Origin: Planctomycetaceae bacterium
GTDB lineage: Bacteria > Planctomycetota > UBA1135 > GCA-002686595
Direction: 5' to 3'
Assembly (NCBI GenBank): GCA_016125265.1
Contig: WGMC01000030.1
Coordinates: forward strand, 174,931 to 238,930
DNA length: 64,000 nt
Positions within the stretch are counted from its first letter, which is position 1. Each line of letters opens with the position of its first letter. The notes beneath the pieces were generated by a model that was not told where the DNA came from, did no database searches, and saw nothing but the letters and a program-made list of their open reading frames with translations. The position numbers and the translations under genes were made by a program. Below, in pieces: positions 16,931 to 26,186 of the stretch.

Positions 16931-17866
16931 TCAGGGCAGGAGAACGCGGTCGATCACGTGGATGACACCGTTGGTGGTGTCGAGGTCCGCGGTCACAACC
17001 TTGGCCCCGTGCACGGTGACGTCACCGGCCTCGTTCTTCACGATGGGCAGTTCGGTGCCACCCAGCGACTTCGCCTTGCCCGCTTTGATGGCTTCGCGCG
17101 CCGACACGCGGCCGCTGACGACGTGCAGCTTCAGCACGGCGCCGAGACGCTCCTTGTTCTCGGGCTTCAAGAGGTCGGCGAGGGCGCCCTCCGGTAGGGC
17201 CGCGAAGGCCTCGTCGGTCGGGGCGAAGACGGTGAACGGACCCTTTCCTTGCAGGGTCTCGACCAGGCCCGCGGCCTCGATGGCGGCGGCGAGGGTGGTG
17301 AACGAGCCCGCCTTGGTGGCGGTCGTCAGGATGTCGTCGGTGTTCGGCATCATCACGGCGTCCACGATGTGGATGACTCCGTTCGAGGCCAGTACGTCCG
17401 TGGTGGACACTCGGACGCCTGCGACGTCCACGCCGCGCTCACCGACCTCGATGGGGATGCGCTGTCCGTTCAGGGCGCGGGCCTCGTCCAGCTTGACGAC
17501 GTCCTTGGCCAGGACCCGGCCGGGCACCACGTGGTAGGTGAGGATGGTCTGGAGCACCTTCTTGTTCTCGGGCTTCAGCAAGCTCTCGAGCGTGCCCTTC
17601 GGCAGCTTGGCGAAGGCCTCGTCGGTCGGTGCGAAGACGGTGAAGGGGCCTTCGCCCGAGAGTGCGTCGACCAGACCGGCGGCGCGGACGGCCGTGACGA
17701 GGGTCTTGAACGAGCCGGCGGCTTCGGCAACGCCGAGCACGTTCTTGGTCTCTTGGACCGAGAGCGCCGCGGGGGCCGAGCAGGTGCCCTTCGGAGTGGT
17801 GTGGTTGAACGCGAAGGCAGAGGCCGAAAGGCCGGCGAAGAGGGCGAGAATCGTGGGGGTCCGCAT
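16931..17866 (-). CDS. Secreted protein with two FAS1 (fasciclin) domains
   Basis: 311 residues: signal peptide (MRTPTILALFAGLSASAFA), then two FAS1 domains at about 40-172 and 173-311. Each has the FAS1 H1 and H2 boxes, GPFTVFAPTDEAFA and NGVIHIVDAVMMP or NGVIHVIDRVLLP. FAS1 domains mediate adhesion or bind extracellular partners. The two repeats are similar to each other, suggesting internal duplication. It is transcribed alone, back to back with carH 252 bp away. Confidence 0.93.
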   Translation of the reverse strand: MRTPTILALFAGLSASAFAFNHTTPKGTCSAPAALSVQETKNVLGVAEAAGSFKTLVTAVRAAGLVDALSGEGPFTVFAPTDEAFAKLPKGTLESLLKPENKKVLQTILTYHVVPGRVLAKDVVKLDEARALNGQRIPIEVGERGVDVAGVRVSTTDVLASNGVIHIVDAVMMPNTDDILTTATKAGSFTTLAAAIEAAGLVETLQGKGPFTVFAPTDEAFAALPEGALADLLKPENKERLGAVLKLHVVSGRVSAREAIKAGKAKSLGGTELPIVKNEAGDVTVHGAKVVTADLDTTNGVIHVIDRVLLP

Positions 17867-18118
17867 GGGAGTTCCTGGGGTTCCTTGGTGTCGAAATGGG
17901 AGGACGGTCGCCGGGTGGATCCAAAGCCACCGACTCCGGCCTTTCCCCCCTCACTTCGCGGCCCGACCCCGGGCCGGATTCGCTCCCATCGGAACAGGAA
18001 CCCAGACAAAGAGCCCGGAGCTTGCGCATTGACTCGGAACGCGGGCAGAACCGACCATGACCCCGTGAAACCGCGTGCTGCTTGACCGAGCGGGCCGTGG
18101 CGACGCCCCGCCCTCCCC

Positions 18119-19066
18119 ATGGAACGCCCGAACCAGGAATTGCCTCTCGACGACGACGGTCGAGCGGACGGGCTCTCCATCGGCGACGTCGCGCAGCAGA
18201 CCGGCATTTCCCCCGACACCCTGCGCATGTGGGAGCGCCGCTACGGGCGTCCGGTGCCGGTGAGATTGCCCTCGGGCCATCGGCGGTTCACCAGTGACCA
18301 ACTGCGTTGGTTGCGCCAGGTGGCGGAGGGGCTGGCCCTCGGCCTGCGCCCCAGTGTGCTCGTACCCGCCGAGGAGTCCGAACTGGCGGCGCTACTCGAC
18401 GCGAAGCGCCCTCTGCGCCCAGCCTCCCCGCGCATCGCGGAACTGCTGGGTTGGGTGCGCGCGACCGATGACGTGGCGCTGCGCGCGGCTCTTTTGGACG
18501 ACTGGCGCGCGCGGACGCCCGATCGTTTCCTCAGCGAAATCCTCGGGCCGCTGCTCGAGGAGATTGGCACCGCGTGGTGCGAGGGCCGCATCGAAGTGCG
18601 CCACGAACACATGGCGTCCGAAGTGATTGCCGACGTGTTGCGGACGCTGCGCGGGACCCTGCCGCGGGTGGAGCGCGGACCGCTCGTCCTGTTTGCGACC
18701 TTGACGGGGGAACTGCACGGGCTGGGCCTGCAGATGGGTGCCCTGTGCGCGGCGATGGTGGGAGCCCGGACGCGGGTACTCGGCGCGGACACTCCAAGCG
18801 CGGAAATAGCGCACGCCGCGCGCGAAGTCGGCGCCGACGTGGTTGCGATCAGTGTGTCCCTTGCCAGCGGCGGTGTCGAAACCGATCGCGATCTCGCGCA
18901 GTTGCGCCACCAACTCGACCCGCACGTGCGCCTGCTCGTGGGCGGGCGCGGCGCGCGCGTCGGACGCCGTGGGCCGCGCGGCATCGAGTACCTCGACCGC
19001 TTGGACCAGTTCGGCCCTTGGCTCTGGCGCACCGGCGGTGACGCCCCTTCCGAGTCGGCACCGTGA
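18119..19066 (+). CDS. carH: CarH-type B12-dependent photoreceptor and MerR-family repressor
   Basis: 315 residues from ATG 18119. An N-terminal MerR helix-turn-helix (19-88, LSIGDVAQQTGISPDTLRMW, ERRYGRP) is followed by a four-helix domain with the light-sensing signature W-x9-EH (Trp153, Glu163-His164) and a cobalamin-binding domain with ExHxxG (GELHGLGLQ, His200 as lower ligand). This set is characteristic of CarH/LitR proteins, which repress as adenosylcobalamin-bound tetramers in the dark and release DNA in light. The FAD-oxidoreductase gene overlaps its stop (GTGA), so the operon is probably light-induced and self-regulated. Confidence 0.92.
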   Translation: MERPNQELPLDDDGRADGLSIGDVAQQTGISPDTLRMWERRYGRPVPVRLPSGHRRFTSDQLRWLRQVAEGLALGLRPSVLVPAEESELAALLDAKRPLRPASPRIAELLGWVRATDDVALRAALLDDWRARTPDRFLSEILGPLLEEIGTAWCEGRIEVRHEHMASEVIADVLRTLRGTLPRVERGPLVLFATLTGELHGLGLQMGALCAAMVGARTRVLGADTPSAEIAHAAREVGADVVAISVSLASGGVETDRDLAQLRHQLDPHVRLLVGGRGARVGRRGPRGIEYLDRLDQFGPWLWRTGGDAPSESAP

Positions 19067-20319
19067 GCCCGGTCGGTCGGGTAGTGGTGGTGGGTGCGGG
19101 CCTTGCCGGCCTCGCGGCGGCCCAAGATCTCAGCGCCCACGGAGTCGCCGTGTCGTTGCTCGAGGCGTCCGATGCACCCGGTGGGCGCATGCGCACCGAC
19201 CGGGTCGAAGGTTTCCTGCTCGACCGCGGGTTCCAGGTGCTCAACGACGCGTACCCCGAGGTGCGCACGCGCATGGATCTCGCCGCACTCGGTGTGCGCA
19301 GCTTCGCGCCGGGCGCGATCGTGCGCGACTCGAGCGGGATGCACACCTTGAGCGACCCGCTGCGCGATCCCGTGCGCCTCGCCAGCACGTTCTTCCACCC
19401 CGCGAGCACCTTCGCCGACCTGCTGCGTGTGGTCGCCATGCGCCGCGAGGTCACCAAGGGGACCGTCGAGGAGCTGCTCGCCCAGCCCGAAGTGGGTGTG
19501 CGCCAGTGGCTCGCCGCGCGCGGATTCTCCGAGCGTTTCGTGCACAACTTCTTCCGGCCCTTCCTCGCCGGCATCCTCCTCGATCCGGACCTCGGTGCCA
19601 CGAGCCACAAGGTCGCGCTCGCCCTGCGTTGGTTCAGTCTGGGCTCCGCGGTGTTGCCCGCGGACGGCATGGGCGCATTCCCGTTGGCGCTGGCCGCCCG
19701 ACTGCCCAAAGGCGTGCTCCGTTTGGACTGCCCCGTCGCCGAGGTGCAGCGGGGAAAAGCGGTGCTTCGGTCCGGCGAAGAGCTGCGCGCCGACGCGGTG
19801 ATCGTGGCCGTGGATGGCAAGGAGGCCGCGCGCCTCTTGGGGACCGCGCTGCCGGTCTGGCGCAGCGTCGTGCAGTTGGCCTTCGACGCGCACGACGCGC
19901 CGGTAAAGGGGCCTTGGCTCGTGCTCGACGGCGAAGGGAAGGGGCTCGTCAACGACCTATGTGTGCCCAGCGAGGTGCAGCCCTCGTACGTGCCCAGTGG
20001 TCGCAGTCTGGTGAGCGCCACGGTGCTCAACCCCCGCGGGTTGGACGATGCGGCGCTCGACGCCGCCGTGCGCGCCGAACTGCGCGGGTGGTTTGGTTCC
20101 GCGGTGGACGGCTGGCGCACCCTGCGAGTGTTGCGCATCCCGAGCGCTCTTCCCCACCAACCGCCCGGCGCGGCGCGAACCCTCGCGAAGAATCACTCCC
20201 CCGGCATCTGGGTCGCGGGCGACCACCTGGGCCTTGCGTCCACACAAACAGCGCTGGCGTCGGGAGGAGCCGCCGCCAAGCTGGTGCTCGACGATCTGCG
20301 CGCGAAGGGACTTTGCTGA
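19063..20319 (+). CDS. FAD-dependent amine-oxidase / phytoene-desaturase-like oxidoreductase
   Basis: 418 residues from GTG 19063, overlapping the carH stop by 4 bp. The N-terminal dinucleotide-binding motif VVVGAGLAGLAAAQ, the acidic end of beta-2 (LLEASDAPGGRMRT) and the C-terminal FAD block (GIWVAGDHLGLASTQTALAS) place it in the flavin amine-oxidase superfamily with phytoene desaturases and protoporphyrinogen oxidases. The substrate is not fixed by sequence. Coupling to CarH suggests a light-protection role such as carotenoid, porphyrin or lipid metabolism. Confidence 0.88.
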   Translation: MSPVGRVVVVGAGLAGLAAAQDLSAHGVAVSLLEASDAPGGRMRTDRVEGFLLDRGFQVLNDAYPEVRTRMDLAALGVRSFAPGAIVRDSSGMHTLSDPLRDPVRLASTFFHPASTFADLLRVVAMRREVTKGTVEELLAQPEVGVRQWLAARGFSERFVHNFFRPFLAGILLDPDLGATSHKVALALRWFSLGSAVLPADGMGAFPLALAARLPKGVLRLDCPVAEVQRGKAVLRSGEELRADAVIVAVDGKEAARLLGTALPVWRSVVQLAFDAHDAPVKGPWLVLDGEGKGLVNDLCVPSEVQPSYVPSGRSLVSATVLNPRGLDDAALDAAVRAELRGWFGSAVDGWRTLRVLRIPSALPHQPPGAARTLAKNHSPGIWVAGDHLGLASTQTALASGGAAAKLVLDDLRAKGLC

Positions 20320-20357
20320 GCGCGGCACTTCCCAACTCTCCGGCCTTCGAACCCGCG

Positions 20358-20783
20358 ATGTTGTTGCTCGTGCACGCGGCTTCCACATGGTTCCTCGTGG
20401 GGCTGACGTGGTTCGTCGGTGTGGTGCACTACCCGCTCTTCGCGCGTGTGGGCCGCGAGGGGTACAGCGCGTACCAGGCGTCGCACGTCGCCCGCACCAC
20501 GTGGGTCGTTGTGCCTCCGATGACCGTGGAGCTCGGCACCGCGCTGTTGCTGCTCGCGGAACCGCCCCCGGGTGTGCCAACCTTCGAACTGTGGCTCGGA
20601 ATGACGGCCGTGGCCCTCGTCTGGCTCAGCACGTTCGCCCTGGCCGTGCCCGCGCACAGCGCGCTGGCCCACGGTTTCGCGCCCAAGGCCCACCGCCGCC
20701 TGCTGCTCGGCCACGGCTTGCGCACGGTCCTGTGGACCGCGCGCGGCGTGCTGGTCGCGCGCTGGTTGCTCGTCAGCGATTGA
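20358..20783 (+). CDS. Small four-helix membrane protein in the carH operon
   Basis: 141 residues from ATG 20358, with no obvious Shine-Dalgarno; a TTG start overlapping the previous stop is an alternative. Four hydrophobic segments are visible: LLLVHAASTWFLVGLTWFVG, MTVELGTALLLL, LGMTAVALVWLSTFALAVP and LRTVLWTARGVLVARWLLV. His residues near membrane ends (VVHYPLF, SHVAR, PAHSALAHG) could bind a cofactor. Family not identified; its position suggests it is expressed in the light with the upstream oxidoreductase. Confidence 0.75.
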   Translation: MLLLVHAASTWFLVGLTWFVGVVHYPLFARVGREGYSAYQASHVARTTWVVVPPMTVELGTALLLLAEPPPGVPTFELWLGMTAVALVWLSTFALAVPAHSALAHGFAPKAHRRLLLGHGLRTVLWTARGVLVARWLLVSD

Positions 20784-20881
20784 CGGCCGTTGTCACTGCG
20801 CCGTGACGGAGACCACGTCGCTGATGTCGCGCACCTCGAACGTCGCAAGGGTACCGCTCGGTTCAGCGACCGGCCGAGTTC

Positions 20882-22003
20882 CTACTGCTCCTCCCAAACC
20901 GGCGCGAGGGTGACCCGCGCGTCGATCTCGTCCACGTGGATCCTCGTGGACCACTTCGGTGGGTTCGCAATCCATCCGCCGCTCAGCGAAGTCGACCCCT
21001 CGAGCTCCTGCACCCAAGCGGGTCGGGATGACGCGGAGTTCATTTCCGACCACGAGAAGGGCTTTCCCAGGTTCACATCCCACCACCCAGCTTCGGGCAG
21101 AATCACCGCCGTCGACGTCGACTTGAGGTGGAGCATTTCCACTTGATCGCCGTTGTGGAGCCAAGCCATGACACCCTCGTCCTCCAAGATCTCTGCGTCT
21201 ACACCTTCGATTCGGATCTCCACTCGGAATCCGGGCTGAAGCTCGATCTCTTGCTGGCCGGGACGAATGGTGAGCTCCAGGTCACGGTACTCTGCGGCGG
21301 AGAGGCGCACGTCCACCTCATCGTGAACAAGACCCACAACCACGTCGGGTCCTGGAACCTCGATTCGGACGCTGTGGGTCGATTTCGGACGCAGACACAC
21401 GAACAGCAAGTTCTTGGGCAACTCTGATCCATCCGGAACTCGGATAGCCAGGCGGGCAACTTGGACGGCGAACCGCGCGTCGAAGTAGCCCGTCGAGTCC
21501 GGCACGTACAGTTCCGCGGGCTCACCGATCCATGCGTCCGTCCCGAGCAGAAGGTCCGCTGGTCCAGACCACGTCGGGGCGAAGTTCGCCACGCCGTCGC
21601 GGCCAATCCTGGCCCGGATGGCCCGTCCGACTTCGCCGTCACGCACAATCTGCAGCCACGCGTCACTGTCGGCAAGTTCCATCGGCAGTTGCACGGCAAG
21701 GACCGACAGGGCGCTCGGCGCCTGTACCGACGTCCACTCTACCTCGGGAGTTTTGAGCCGCTCGAGAAGTTCGTTCGACAACCGGACCCCTCGCAGACTG
21801 GGGACCGGGCTCGGCTTCGTCGGGGCGCGGGCGGGGAGCTCTTCGGCGGTTGGGAGCAGATTCACGTGCGCGGGGGGCGCGTGCTCCGGGACGGGCATTG
21901 GCGCCAACTCGGTCACGCCGCCGAATCGCCACGCGGCGACGCTCGCAAGAACCGCCGCGCTCGCCACGGCGAGCCAGGTCCACGTGTGATTCGATGTGCC
22001 CAT
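20882..22003 (-). CDS. Membrane-anchored beta-rich protein of unknown function
   Basis: 373 residues from ATG 22003. One N-terminal membrane helix (about residues 10-26, TWLAVASAAVLASVAAW) is followed by a Pro-rich linker (35-70) and about 300 residues of beta-type sequence resembling stacked carboxypeptidase-regulatory-like domains (ELTIRPGQQEIELQPGFRVE). No catalytic motif. It is followed by rtcR in the same orientation upstream by 60 bp, but nothing ties it to RNA repair. Architecture is like the genes at 13114 and 42907. Confidence 0.7.
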   Translation of the reverse strand: MGTSNHTWTWLAVASAAVLASVAAWRFGGVTELAPMPVPEHAPPAHVNLLPTAEELPARAPTKPSPVPSLRGVRLSNELLERLKTPEVEWTSVQAPSALSVLAVQLPMELADSDAWLQIVRDGEVGRAIRARIGRDGVANFAPTWSGPADLLLGTDAWIGEPAELYVPDSTGYFDARFAVQVARLAIRVPDGSELPKNLLFVCLRPKSTHSVRIEVPGPDVVVGLVHDEVDVRLSAAEYRDLELTIRPGQQEIELQPGFRVEIRIEGVDAEILEDEGVMAWLHNGDQVEMLHLKSTSTAVILPEAGWWDVNLGKPFSWSEMNSASSRPAWVQELEGSTSLSGGWIANPPKWSTRIHVDEIDARVTLAPVWEEQ

Positions 22004-22062
22004 CTCTCGCGGCCGCACAGTTTAGCAGCCGGGAGCGCTCCCTGCAGGGCGGCCGCGCGGGG

Positions 22063-23655
22063 TCAGCTATCCGACGCGCGGGCCGACTCGTAGTCCAAGC
22101 CGAAGCGCGCCAGGTACTTGCGCAGCCGGTCGGCGTCGTTGCTGGACGCCTTCTTGGTGCGGCTGACGGCGAACAGCGTCCGGCCGGCTTCCGACAGCGA
22201 GCGGGACTCGCGGCAGACCCGCAGCACGTCCGCCAATTGCACGGCGTCGAAGCGGTCGAGCGGTTCACCGCGTGCGTCGGTTGCCGCCGAAGGCGAATCG
22301 ACACGTGGTTGTTCGAGCCTTGCCCATCCCGCGCGCAGGCGTTCGATTTCCTCCTCCACGAGTGGCGCGGTGATGCGGCCGCCCGGCGCCAGGGTCGCGA
22401 GCCGCGTGAGGGCCGCACCCAGGTCGCGAAAGTTCGCGCGCCACACCGCGGCGGGGGAGGCGGCGAACGTCAAGAACCGCGCGCGCGCCTCCGCGGCAAA
22501 CGTCACACGCCGGCCGGTCTGTGCGAAGTGGCGCGCGAGTTCGTGCTCGACGTTCGGTTCGATGTCCTCGCGCCGTTCGGCCAGGGGCGGAAGTGCGAAG
22601 CTCCAGAGGTCGATGCGCGCGAGCAGGTCCTCGCGAAACCGTCCCGCGCGCACGTCGGCCGCCAGGTCCCGGTTCGTGCCTGCGATCAGTTGGAAGCGAC
22701 TCTTTGCGGGTTTGTCCGCGCCCAGCGGCAAAAACACACCCTCTTCGATCGCGCGCAGCAGCATCGCCTGTTCGTCGAGGCCCAGCTCGCCGATTTCGTC
22801 GAGAAACAGGAGCCCTCCGTCCGCGGCGCGCAAGAGGCCATCCCGCCGCGCCGTTGCGCCCGTGAACGCACCGCGCTCGTGTCCGAACAACGTCGCCATC
22901 GCGTGGTCGCCGCGCAGGGTGGCGCAGTTGACTTCAACGAAGCTGCCCTCGACGGCGTGCAAGCGCCGCTTCAGCTCGAAGATGCGCCGGGCGAGTTGGG
23001 TCTTGCCGACGCCCGTGGGGCCCGCCAAGAGGATCGGGTCGGTCGAGCGCCCGGCCACGTGTTCGATGCGCTCCATCAGCCGGTTGAATGCGGCGTTTTG
23101 GGTGGCGATGCCGGCCTTCAGGAAGTCGACACCCTCGCGGTGTTCGGCGGCGAACCGCGCCGCGAGGGCGTCGTAGCGCGAAAGGTCGAGGTCGATGATC
23201 GAGTAGTTGCCCTGGGAGCCGCGGGTGGAGCGGGGCGAACTCTGCACCAACCGGGCTGGGATCCGCCGTGTTTCGACCAACAGGAACAGGCAGATCTGCG
23301 CGACGTGGGTGCCGGTCGTGATGTGGACCAGGTAGTCCTCGTTGTCGCGGTCGAAGGGATAGGCCCGCGCCACGTCGTCGAGCACGCGGAACACCTCGGC
23401 GAAGTCCCAAGGGTCCTTGAAGCGCACGGGAACGTGCTCGACCGCGGTGTTGGGGCTGACCGAGCGCACGTCCGCGGCGACGATCTCCGCAAGGCGGCCC
23501 TCCTGGGTCTGACTCAGCAGGACCAGGCGGGCGGGCTCGAGATCGTCGTGCTGGAACAGGCTGACCGTGGGCCGCCACTGGTCCCAACGGCGGTCGTGGG
23601 CGGCGCCGTCCAGGCGAGAGCCGAGCAGGCCGAAGATGACTGTTCGCTTGGCCAC
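22063..23655 (-). CDS. rtcR: Sigma-54-dependent activator of RNA repair genes
   Basis: 530 residues, GTG start at 23655 preceded by AAGGA. An N-terminal CARF-type sensor domain (1-180, with HITTGTHVAQ) is followed by an AAA+ domain with Walker A AGPTGVGKT (211-219), the sigma-54-contacting GAFTGA loop (262-267) and Walker B LLFLDEIGE (282-290), then a C-terminal DNA-binding helix-turn-helix region (about 460-530). In E. coli RtcR, the CARF domain represses until an RNA-end ligand binds, then the ATPase activates rtcBA. Here it is divergent from rtcBA with a sigma-54 promoter between them. Confidence 0.96.
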   Translation of the reverse strand: MAKRTVIFGLLGSRLDGAAHDRRWDQWRPTVSLFQHDDLEPARLVLLSQTQEGRLAEIVAADVRSVSPNTAVEHVPVRFKDPWDFAEVFRVLDDVARAYPFDRDNEDYLVHITTGTHVAQICLFLLVETRRIPARLVQSSPRSTRGSQGNYSIIDLDLSRYDALAARFAAEHREGVDFLKAGIATQNAAFNRLMERIEHVAGRSTDPILLAGPTGVGKTQLARRIFELKRRLHAVEGSFVEVNCATLRGDHAMATLFGHERGAFTGATARRDGLLRAADGGLLFLDEIGELGLDEQAMLLRAIEEGVFLPLGADKPAKSRFQLIAGTNRDLAADVRAGRFREDLLARIDLWSFALPPLAERREDIEPNVEHELARHFAQTGRRVTFAAEARARFLTFAASPAAVWRANFRDLGAALTRLATLAPGGRITAPLVEEEIERLRAGWARLEQPRVDSPSAATDARGEPLDRFDAVQLADVLRVCRESRSLSEAGRTLFAVSRTKKASSNDADRLRKYLARFGLDYESARASDS

Positions 23656-23792
23656 CGGGATACGTCCTTATCGCGGAGGATAACGCGGCGGCTCCCGCCC
23701 TCCACGATCAGCGTGCGTTCCGGGGGTCCGGTATCGATCTAAGTCCTTTTCCTGCAACCACCTAGGGAGGCTACCGCGCCGGATTGCCCACG

Positions 23793-23808
23793 TGGCACGG
23801 GCTTCGCT
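23793..23808 (+). promoter_or_regulatory. Sigma-54 promoter of rtcBA
   Basis: TGGCACGGGCTTCGCT matches the -24/-12 consensus, with GG (23794-23795) and GC (23806-23807) separated by exactly 10 bp. The start of transcription would be near 23819, giving a leader of about 70 nt. An imperfectly spaced inverted pair TTATC-N6-GATAA at 23668-23683, about 110 bp upstream, could be part of an RtcR enhancer site but also lies in the rtcR leader. Confidence 0.85.
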
Positions 23809-23889
23809 TTGCCGGGGCACCGCGGCTGGACTTGCCACCCGCCCAGAAACCCTTCCTACGGCTGCGCGCACCGCGCACCCTTTCGAACG

Positions 23890-25122
23890 ATGAGCAACCA
23901 TCTCGACATCAGCTCCGACGGCGCGCCCATCAAGGCATGGGTGCGCGGCGTCGAACTGGACGAACGCGCCCTGGGCCAGCTTCGCAACGTGGCCAAGCTG
24001 GACGTGCTGCACGGACACGTGGCGGTGATGCCGGACGTGCACTACGGCATCGGCGCGACGGTCGGCACCGTGATTCCGACGCTCGGCGCCATCGTGCCCG
24101 CGGCGGTGGGCGTGGACATCGGCTGCGGGATGTGCGCGGTGCGCACGTCCTTGACGGCAAACGACCTTCCCGACGATCTCAAGCCGATGCGCCTCGCGAT
24201 CGAGCGCGCCGTGCCCCACGGCCGCTCGGAGGGGCGCAAGGGCGGCGGCAAGCGCGACAAAGGCGCCTGGCACGATGTCCCGAAGCGCGTCGGCAACCTG
24301 TGGAAGCAGCACCTAGCCGACGGGTTCGACGCGCTCACCGAGAAGTACCCGGTGTTCAAGAACTCGAACCACGTGAACCACTTGGGCACGCTCGGCACGG
24401 GCAACCACTTCGTCGAGCTGTGCCTCGACGAGGAAGAACACCTGTGGGTGATGCTGCACTCGGGCTCGCGGGGCATCGGCAACCGCATCGCGACGGTGTT
24501 CATCGAGAAGGCGAAGGCCGACATGGAGAATCTCCTGGGCTCCCTGCCGGACCATGACCTCGCCTACTTCCGCGAAGGCACGCAGCACTTCGACGACTAC
24601 GTCGAGGGGGTCTCGTGGGCCCAGGACTTCGCGCGGGTCAACCGCCAAGTCATGCTCGAGAACACCATCGAGGCGCTGCGCCACGTGAAGGGTCTGCCCC
24701 GATTCACCACCGCGGAGTCAGCGGTCAACTGCCACCACAACTACGTGCAGCGCGAGCATCACTTCGGCGCCGACGTGTGGTTGACCCGCAAGGGTGCGGT
24801 GCGCGCGGGGATGGGCGAACTTGGCATCATTCCCGGCTCCATGGGCGCAAAGAGTTTCATTGTGCGAGGCAAGGGCAACCCGGATAGCTTCGACTCGTGC
24901 TCCCATGGGGCCGGTCGACGCCACTCCCGCACCAAGGCCAAGCAGATCTTCAGCTTGGACGACCACATCGCCGCGACGAGCCACGTGGAGTGCCGCAAGG
25001 ACTCCGGTGTGCTCGACGAAACGCCCATGGCGTACAAGGACATCGATGCGGTGATGGCGGCCCAGGACGATCTGGTCGAAGTGGTGCACACCCTGCGCCA
25101 AGTGGTCTGTGTGAAGGGCTGA
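23890..25122 (+). CDS. rtcB: RNA-splicing ligase RtcB (3'-phosphate/5'-OH RNA ligase)
   Basis: 410 residues. It joins RNA 2',3'-cyclic phosphate or 3'-phosphate ends to 5'-OH ends with GTP and Mn(II). Metal and active-site residues are visible: Asp76 and Cys79 in VDIGCGM, His residues in LGTGNHFVEL and NCHHNYV, and the guanylated His339 in SCSHGAGR. The start ATG 23890 is fixed by the sigma-54 promoter: the upstream in-frame ATG at 23809 would lie before the transcription start. No Shine-Dalgarno is obvious. rtcA follows after 3 bp. Confidence 0.97.
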   Translation: MSNHLDISSDGAPIKAWVRGVELDERALGQLRNVAKLDVLHGHVAVMPDVHYGIGATVGTVIPTLGAIVPAAVGVDIGCGMCAVRTSLTANDLPDDLKPMRLAIERAVPHGRSEGRKGGGKRDKGAWHDVPKRVGNLWKQHLADGFDALTEKYPVFKNSNHVNHLGTLGTGNHFVELCLDEEEHLWVMLHSGSRGIGNRIATVFIEKAKADMENLLGSLPDHDLAYFREGTQHFDDYVEGVSWAQDFARVNRQVMLENTIEALRHVKGLPRFTTAESAVNCHHNYVQREHHFGADVWLTRKGAVRAGMGELGIIPGSMGAKSFIVRGKGNPDSFDSCSHGAGRRHSRTKAKQIFSLDDHIAATSHVECRKDSGVLDETPMAYKDIDAVMAAQDDLVEVVHTLRQVVCVKG

Positions 25123-25125
25123 ACC

Positions 25126-26163
25126 ATGCAACCTGTCGAGATCGACGGACGCGCGGGCGAGGGCGGGGGCCAGGTGCTGCGCACCAGCCTCGCCCTCGCC
25201 GTCGCGTTGGGGGTCCCCGTGAGGGTTGCCAACGTGCGCGCCGGGCGGCCCAAATCTGGCCTCTTGCGCCAGCACCTGACCGGTGTGCGCGCGGCGGCTG
25301 TGATCTGTGGCGGTGATGTGCGCGGCGCCGAGCTGCACTCGACGACGGTCGAACTTTGGCCCGGGTCCGTGCGCGGTGGGCACTACCGCTTCGCGGTGGG
25401 GTCCGCGGGCAGTGCGGCGCTCGTGCTGCAGACCGTCTTGGTTCCGCTGCTGCTGGCACCTGAGCCCTCGACGCTAGAAATCGAAGGTGGCACCCACAAC
25501 TCCATGGCCCCGACGTTCGATTTCCTGGAGCAGAGCTTCCTGCCGCAACTCCGAAAGCTGGGCGCTTCCGTCGAACTCGAGCTCCGCCGCCCCGGTTTCT
25601 ACCCGGCGGGAGGCGGTTGCATTGCCGCGCGGATCGAGCCATGCCGCGCGCCCAGACCACTGCAGCTCGACCAGCGCGGCGCCCCGGGCCGCGGCCGTGC
25701 GCTGATCCACCTCGCACACCTTCCGCCCTCGATCGCCGAACGCGAGTGGCGCGCAATCCAACGGGTCGTGCACTGGCCGAGCGACCGCTGCGAGGTCGTC
25801 GAGCACACCTCGGCCGCCGGACCCGGCAACACCGTGTCGCTGGTCCTACCCTTCGAGCACATCACGGCGGTGTTCACCGGCTTCGGAGAACGCCGGCGCG
25901 CGAGCGAGAGCGTGGGCCACACCGTCGCCCGCGCCGCCGCCCGCTTCCAGGCCCAGACAGCACCCGTGTGCGAGCACCTCGCCGACCAACTGCTGCTCCC
26001 GCTGGCGCTGCTGGCGGGCGGTTCGTTCACCACGGTCGAGCCGACGCTGCACACTCGCACCAACATCGACACGATCCACCGCTTCTTGCCAGGTCGCATC
26101 GAGCTGTTGCCAGCCGATCCCGGCAGTGCGGTGTTCACAGTGCGCGGTCGCCAGGGCGGATGA
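25126..26163 (+). CDS. rtcA: RNA 3'-terminal phosphate cyclase
   Basis: 345 residues, normal length. It converts RNA 3'-phosphate to 2',3'-cyclic phosphate with ATP through an adenylated histidine. Visible marks are GEGGGQVLRTSLALA (residues 8-22), GHYRFAVGSAGSAALVLQT, GGTHNSMAPTFDF and the C-terminal block LHTRTNIDTIHRFLPGR containing the expected catalytic-His region. It is cotranscribed with rtcB. A repeat element starts 24 bp after the stop, and a decayed piece of a second rtcA lies at 32.1-32.3 kb, also followed by the same element. Confidence 0.96.
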   Translation: MQPVEIDGRAGEGGGQVLRTSLALAVALGVPVRVANVRAGRPKSGLLRQHLTGVRAAAVICGGDVRGAELHSTTVELWPGSVRGGHYRFAVGSAGSAALVLQTVLVPLLLAPEPSTLEIEGGTHNSMAPTFDFLEQSFLPQLRKLGASVELELRRPGFYPAGGGCIAARIEPCRAPRPLQLDQRGAPGRGRALIHLAHLPPSIAEREWRAIQRVVHWPSDRCEVVEHTSAAGPGNTVSLVLPFEHITAVFTGFGERRRASESVGHTVARAAARFQAQTAPVCEHLADQLLLPLALLAGGSFTTVEPTLHTRTNIDTIHRFLPGRIELLPADPGSAVFTVRGRQGG

Positions 26164-26186
26164 GGGTGTTTCCACGGCACCACGCG

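Noticed and set aside
14817..17537. 906-residue plus-strand ORF
   Set aside because: It runs antisense through the sigma, anti-sigma and FAS1 genes, all with clear domains; its own composition is low-complexity.
23809..23889. Longer RtcB start at ATG 23809
   Set aside because: It lies before the expected start of transcription from the sigma-54 promoter, and the added residues are not RtcB-like.
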